A DNA stretch of 64,000 bases, taken from assembly GCF_019320115.1 (NCBI RefSeq), contig NC_089598.1, forward strand, positions 87,249,560 to 87,313,559. The letters run 5' to 3'. Below are positions 59,037 to 64,000 of this stretch, piece after piece. Position 1 is the first letter of the stretch. Each line of letters opens with the position of its first letter. A program made the position numbers and the translations under genes. The stretch comes from Miscanthus floridulus. Lineage: Eukaryota; Streptophyta; Magnoliopsida; Poales; Poaceae. Below the pieces are notes generated by a model. The model was given only the letters and a program-made list of their open reading frames with translations. It was not told where the DNA came from and ran no database searches.

Positions 59037-59430
59037 CTATGTTGCATTGCATGTATGTTTAAAGTTTTCAGATATATGTTGCAATTATTTTATTTTAATA
59101 TTGCAAAAGTAGATCGGAAGATGTTGCAAGTGTTTTAGAGGCGTGTTGCAAGCGTTTGTTCAAAATGTTTCATCTGTTTTTAGCCATATGTTGCAATCGT
59201 TTTTTATCCGGATATTGTATATGTTTCACACATATGTTGCAACAATATGTTCTTAATGTTTCAGCTGTTTCGTTCTGATGTTGCATCAAGTGGTTTCATG
59301 TTGCAAGTTGTAAGTGTTTTATTTGGATGTTTCACGTGTTTCACACATACGTTGAAAGTGCATGTTCTAAATGTTTCATCTATTTTCAGACATATATTGC
59401 ATTCAAATGTTTTTTCATGTTGCAAGTGTT
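59037..59430. repeat. Degenerate TGTTGCA/TGTTTCA array
   Basis: About fifteen ATGTTGCA, ATGTTTCA or close variants occur at intervals of roughly 15-40 bp, with linkers such as AGTGTTTT and CACATATGTTGCAA. This kind of array is common in grass intergenic DNA and is probably part of a transposon. GC-rich blocks lie on either side. Confidence 0.65.
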
Positions 59431-59721
59431 TTATATTGTTCGAATGAGGGCGAGCTGGGGGCACGGGGGGGCCGGCGAACAAGGGTGCAGTGGTCGGGGC
59501 GTGCTCGTCCTCAGCCGCTCATCTCGGCTCCCGAGTGCCACCCGCGCGGAGAGAGAGGGGTTAGGAGAAGGATCGGCAGGCACAAGAGACGAGGGCGGAG
59601 TGCGTGCGTTGGGCGGGGCGAGTACGGACAGGGGTGGGTTGCACGGGCATCCAAACGCTAGCCACACCGAATTTTAAAACGAGAGTTGCATCCACCGGTT
59701 CAACACAAAACCAAACAAAAC

Positions 59722-59856
59722 GCCCTATTCGTTTGGGCTGGTTTGGCTTATAAGCCATGGCTGAAAGTATTGTTGGCTGGTTTGGTGAGAGAAAAATACT
59801 GTTCGTTGGCTGATAAGCCATGACTTATAAGCCAAGTACGACCAAGCGAACAGGCT
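59722..59856. mobile_element. MITE, AGCCTGTTCG family (copy 2)
   Basis: Ends GCCCTATTCG and CGAACAGGCT; interior TTATAAGCCATGGCTGAAAG and GAGAGAAAAATACTGTTCG. Same family as 37884-38021. Confidence 0.75.
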
Positions 59857-60053
59857 GAAAAACCTCCTGTGTTAAGTCTATCCAGCGTTTTTATATTTTT
59901 TTTTCCGGATCCCATTTCCATAAAAGCATAACGAAAATACTGATGTTTGAGCAGGAAGAGAGAGAAAGATAAATAAAAATCGAGGCACAACTTTTGTTGT
60001 CTTTCCTAAAGAGAGAGGAAGAGAAATCTAACAGAAGCATCCGAACATCTAGC

Positions 60054-60173
60054 AGCCTATTTGTTTCATCGTAAACGATCGTGAATTATTTACTGCTGCC
60101 TGGTTTAGTATGAGAGAAAAATACTGTTCCAACTTATAATCTCCACGATTGTATACGAGCAAGCGAACAGGCT
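60054..60173. mobile_element. MITE, AGCCTGTTCG family (copy 3, diverged)
   Basis: Ends AGCCTATTTG and CGAACAGGCT. The interior keeps TATGAGAGAAAAATACTGTT but is otherwise diverged. Confidence 0.65.
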
Positions 60174-60260
60174 TAGAACAAAAGTTTATCAAAAAACACC
60201 CCCCCGGAACAAAAGCACTTCAGCGTTTCTCTATATATAAAGGAAACCAACGTTTTATTA

Positions 60261-60489
60261 GGTAGTGTTAGTTTCCAAAATTTTGCAAAATTTTTCAAGA
60301 TTCTCCGTCACATCAAATCTTTAGACGCATGCATGAAGCATTAAATATAAATAAAAAATAAAACTAATTACACAGTTTAGACGAAATTCACGAGACGAAT
60401 CTTTTAAGCCTAATTAGACTATGATTGGACACTAATTGTCAAATAACAACAAAAGTGCTACAGTACCATTTCGCCAACTAAACAAGGCC
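60261..60489. mobile_element. MITE with AACTAAACAAGGCC terminus
   Basis: It contains the grass MITE blocks TTTAGACGCATGCATGAAGC, GAGACGAATCTTTTAAGCC and TAATTAGACTATGATTGGAC, and ends AACTAAACAAGGCC at 60476-60489. The left end (GGTAGTGTTAGTTTCC) has decayed. The tandem-duplication junction lies 35 bp to its right. Confidence 0.7.
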
Positions 60490-60524
60490 TATGGACTGAA
60501 CAAATACAAATCCATAAGCAGTGG

Positions 60525-62410
60525 GTCCCCGAACCGAACCGTGCCTCGAACGTCCGTATTCAGGTCTGAAAACAGGTCACGCCGCCCAGTCATGTGGTGT
60601 GTTGCGCCTGAATCAAGGTACCAGCCGCCAGCCATCTCTTCATCATCTGCTCCCAGATAGGCACGCGCACGTGGCTCAAAGAACTCAACGCGCTGCGCTG
60701 TATAGTTGAGCTCCGGCGTGCTCTGTTCCATCTCAATGAAGCCGTGAGACAGAAACAGAGCTGCATCTTCCTCACACTCAGCAAACTGGGCACGCCCTTC
60801 ATGTCCTCCTTGCTGCCCAGCTTGGTTACCGCCGCCACGGCCTCCTCCACGGTTTCCGCCGCCGCGTTCACCACGATTTCCTCCCCCGCCGCCGCGCTCT
60901 GTTCCATCACGGTGCGGCTGGGGACATTCACGCGCCCAATGCCCTTCCTGATGGCAGTTGAGGCACGTGTTGGGGCCAACACGGCCGGCGCCATTGCCTT
61001 CTCCACGTCTGCCGCCACGGCCAGCACCTCTGCCCCGTCTGCGTCCACCTCCGCGGCTGCGTCCTCCGCCACCGCCGCGCTGGTTCTTGAAACCAGAACC
61101 GCCAGCTTCTTCTGCGCCTTTCTTCTCCTTCCTCAAACGCGCACGCCACTGCTCCTCAGTGTACAGCAGCTTGCCGTTGATGGACACCGGCTCTGTCACA
61201 GCTTGCGCTTCACGGTCATCCACCGCCTTGAGCCTTCCTGTCACCTCTTCAAGCGTGAGCGCCTCGAAGTCGAGGAACTGCTCAATGGCGACGACGATCT
61301 GCGCGTACTTGGTCGGCACCGTGCGCAGAAACTTTTCCACGACACGCGCCTCATCGATGTCCCTGTCTCCATGAAGCACCAGCTGCTGGTGCAGAGTTGA
61401 CAGCCGCAGGGCAAAATCCTCCACCGGCTCGCCAGGCTTGACGTCAATGTTCTCCCACTCCCGACGCAGTCGCTGCAACGTCGCTCGGCGGACCCTGTCC
61501 ACACCGATACGAGTCGCAGCGATGGCATCCCATGCCTCTTTTGGCGTCGCCTTGTCGAGGAGCGGGAGCCCCAACTCCTTGGGCACAGCAGCGACGATCA
61601 CCTCCAGAGCTCGCCTGTCGTCGCGAATCTGCACTGGGCCTCCTTCGACAGCTTCCCAGAGGTCGCGCACCTGCATCCTGAGCTTCATCGTCTGGCTCCA
61701 CTCATAATAATTTGTCTTGTCCAGCATTGGCCATGATGTGCCGCTGCCGGAATCGCGGTAGACCACCCTGCCTTGCGGCGACTCATAGCGACCGCCGCCA
61801 CGACGCCTTCGGTCACGCAGTGGTGACTACGAACGGCGCCTGTCCCGCGGCGGAGTCCGCGGCCGCCGGTTCCTCCGGTCCTCCTCTTCTTCTTCCTCCT
61901 CCTCCTCCTCATCTCCCTTCTCTGCTGCTATCTCCGCCCGCAGCTCCTGCGCTGTCCTGGCCGCCGCCTCCGCGGCTGCTGCAGCCTGCTGTGCCGCGTC
62001 GATAGCCAGCGCCGCCGCCTCCTCTGCTGCCTTCAGGCGCGCAGCCCTGCCAGAGGGGTCGCCCAGCTCGCCCTCAGTGGCTCCCTTGGTCTTCCTAGCC
62101 CGGCGCTCAGAGGAGGTTGACGTCATGGAGAAGATGAGAAGGTGAGAAGGTGTCTAACCTACTCTCTGATACCAATTGTTGGAGGTAACAGAGAAATAAT
62201 CAGTCAGGGCTACTCTCCCAGGCGACTGCATTGCAATATATAGAGGATAAGTACTGCATTGATTACATACAGCTCACTAGAGCTTTAACTAGACAGAATA
62301 GCTGCCTGGGTACCCGCACAACTCTTGAGCTACCTAAGGACTTAATGACATAGATTAACTAAAAACTTAAATACACTAAATGTGCCTGGGAAACAGGGCT
62401 TACAGCTACA
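60525..62410 (-). mobile_element. Element E partial copy (5' LTR, gag, start of protease)
   Basis: 5' LTR at 62177-62410, gag from 62126 with the same TAG stop at 61829-61827, continuing into the protease region. It is cut at 60525, where the frame runs into unrelated DNA (DPLLMDLYLFSP then stop). The pol and 3' LTR are missing, so it arose by duplication and not by transposition. Confidence 0.9.
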
Positions 62411-63018
62411 ACTTCTAGAAACACTGATACAATTAAAGTTGCCACTGAAGAGATTAGCCCCAGCCATGGACTTGGCATGTAATTGGACCGTTTTCTTCCA
62501 ATTAATGCAACAAGACACATTTCACCTAAGCGTTCAAGAAAAGAAAAAAAATCAAAGTAGCCACCTAAACCACCTAGACAAACAATGCCTAGCACCTAAT
62601 GCTAATGGCCATCTAGTCTACCTAGGCAGTGCTTAGCACCACCCATGGTTCACCTTCACCTAGTGCCAAGCACATTTTAGATTTTTTTTCTTCTCGGACG
62701 ACACAGGAGACCTGCGTGTAATTTCATTAAGAAGAGAGAATAAGTTACAGGGGAGAGACCAGAGAGACCACTTCCTCACACGCACGCACGCACAGACACA
62801 CAAGTCTGAACCATTCACTGAAAAGGAGCAACTTCAAATTGTAGGCTAATTTCTATTTGAAATAGTCCACAAGCATACCACTCAAGCTGTGTCTACAAAA
62901 TATACTATGATTGTATAACCATGTTTAGATTTACAACTACTGAACATACTATCATGTGAGTCAGTACTCAGTACAAAGCCTTCAACTATTAGAAAATCGC
63001 AGGTACCATATCATTGAG

Positions 63019-64000
63019 TCATCTAATCAGGGAACCAAAATCAACTGATTGAAGGGAGATGTGTCCCAGATATATATCTTTAATATGCTGGGTGCACAAT
63101 CCAATTCGTTTACCATCCAAAATCCCATCGATTGATGACGAGAAACCTGTCCTCCATCCAGGGAAACGTTGTTTCTCCTTCACATGAAGCACATACATAC
63201 TTGGTGATGCAGATTGGCAGCCCATAACAAAGCAGTTGAATTGTCGAGTAGGGACTCTAACTCTTGACAGTGTTAGCACAACTAAACCGCTTCCAGAAAT
63301 GCTATACGCCAAAGCTTCATCAGTAGAAGCCACAGAATAACTAGATTCTAAAGGCTTAATTATTGCCTCAAAATCCTCCACCATTGGAATGCCATGATCA
63401 TCAAGTTCAAACCGCTTTTCTGTAAGTTTTTCATACATCCTATACTTCGCAGATAGTGTCCTGATGCAGGATTTTCTGACACATTCCACAAACATAAGCT
63501 GAAGTTCTTTAAAATTGTCAACTTCAGAAAACCATATTATCCAACGATGAACTATTCCTGCAAACCAACTTACTATTAACTCATCATCTTGCAAGACAAG
63601 GGCTGAAACATGCCTAGGGAAACCTTCGAGATTAATTATACCATAGCGATGAAGGCACTTCTGAATATAGCTAAGAGGTGCATGAATTTTAACAACACTG
63701 CCATCAGTGCAGGTACTAGTTGATTCCTCACTCTTCAAATTGGACAATAATGCTTCCGTTGCAGCAGTCTCTGATGAAATGTAATCTTTAGCTTGCTTCT
63801 GAAAGTTGTAGAATGCATCCCTAAGTTCTTGCGTCAGTGCCGGTTCAGCAATGTATTTTGATAAGAGAATATCCTCATTTAGCTCATTTTTGGCATTGAC
63901 ATCCTGCATCCATACCTTTAGCAAAGTTTTGAACCAGTGATCTGTCTTCATTCCCTCTTTCCTAAATTGTGCAATGTGATCCAGCAAAGGGGTGCTAAGG
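63019..64000 (-). CDS. Group II intron maturase, second copy, C-terminal part (cut by window end)
   Basis: Identical in translation to the last about 326 residues of the gene at 55646-58187: the end of the X-like region and the C-terminal Cys/His region, stop at 63019. Its 3' flank and the neighbouring element E LTR are also the same as in copy 1. Whether the 5' part is complete cannot be seen here. If the duplication is real and simple, the start would lie near 65560, beyond the window. Confidence 0.8.
   Translation of the reverse strand, partial: LSTPLLDHIAQFRKEGMKTDHWFKTLLKVWMQDVNAKNELNEDILLSKYIAEPALTQELRDAFYNFQKQAKDYISSETAATEALLSNLKSEESTSTCTDGSVVKIHAPLSYIQKCLHRYGIINLEGFPRHVSALVLQDDELIVSWFAGIVHRWIIWFSEVDNFKELQLMFVECVRKSCIRTLSAKYRMYEKLTEKRFELDDHGIPMVEDFEAIIKPLESSYSVASTDEALAYSISGSGLVVLTLSRVRVPTRQFNCFVMGCQSASPSMYVLHVKEKQRFPGWRTGFSSSIDGILDGKRIGLCTQHIKDIYLGHISLQSVDFGSLIR

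Larger units (their letters stand above)
53152..60524. repeat. Tandem duplication, unit 1 (7,373 bp)
   Basis: Sequence from 53152 (GTCCCCGAACCG in element E) recurs from 60525 at a constant offset of 7,373 through the window end at 64000. All compared ORF translations in the two copies are identical. The unit contains the 5' part of element E, the whole maturase gene and the intergenic DNA to 60524. Confidence 0.85.
60525..64000. repeat. Tandem duplication, unit 2 (3,476 bp visible)
   Basis: Direct copy of 53152-56627. It continues past the window edge. Confidence 0.85.

Noticed and set aside
60525..62410. A second independent insertion of element E
   Set aside because: It ends abruptly inside coding sequence and shares host flanks with the first copy, so it is part of the tandem duplication.

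Overview
The window looks like nuclear DNA of a grass, most likely a panicoid/andropogonoid such as sugarcane, sorghum or Miscanthus. This is inferred from nested SIRE-lineage Copia retrotransposons with an env-like region, typical grass MITEs, and GC-rich exon starts next to AT-rich intergenic DNA. About three quarters of it is transposable-element sequence. Only three host loci are supported: the 3' end of an ABHD17-like alpha/beta hydrolase gene (+, 356-979), a root-meristem-growth-factor (RGF/GLV/CLEL) peptide locus (+, 39335-41175), and a nuclear gene for a mitochondrial group II intron maturase (-, 58187-55646). The start of a second copy of the maturase gene's 3' part lies at the right edge.

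Layout. 1-1440: end of the hydrolase gene. 1441-4611: a GC-rich segment, a 164-bp MITE, and a 1.1-kb element with long inverted arms. 4612-36038: a retrotransposon nest. A solo LTR of family B was split by a 29.5-kb SIRE-like element A (5188-34663, TSD TACCT/TGCCT). A in turn carries a solo B LTR in its 5' LTR, a 195-bp hAT MITE in gag, a non-autonomous LTR element C in its env-like ORF, and a complete but dead B element (21641-32077), also in the env-like region. 36044-39334: spacer with MITEs and the promoter of the peptide gene. 39335-41175: the peptide locus. 41276-48939: Copia element D (206-bp LTRs), whose reverse transcriptase is split by a 2,991-bp hAT transposon. 49786-55037: Copia element E (234-bp LTRs). 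55646-58187: maturase gene. 58188-60524: intergenic DNA with a TGTTGCA-type array and several MITEs. 60525-64000: a direct copy of 53152-56627 at offset 7,373 bp, so a tandem duplication (or assembly duplication) with one breakpoint inside element E.

How the parts relate. The peptide gene and the maturase gene converge, and D and E occupy the space between their 3' ends; D sits 100 bp past the last peptide-gene stop. Every retroelement ORF set is interrupted, so none looks autonomous. In D and E all eight in-frame stops I could place are TAG. The most interesting host feature is that two different RGF-like peptide modules lie in tandem with only one visible signal-peptide exon. The exon phases allow the second module to be joined to that signal peptide by alternative splicing.
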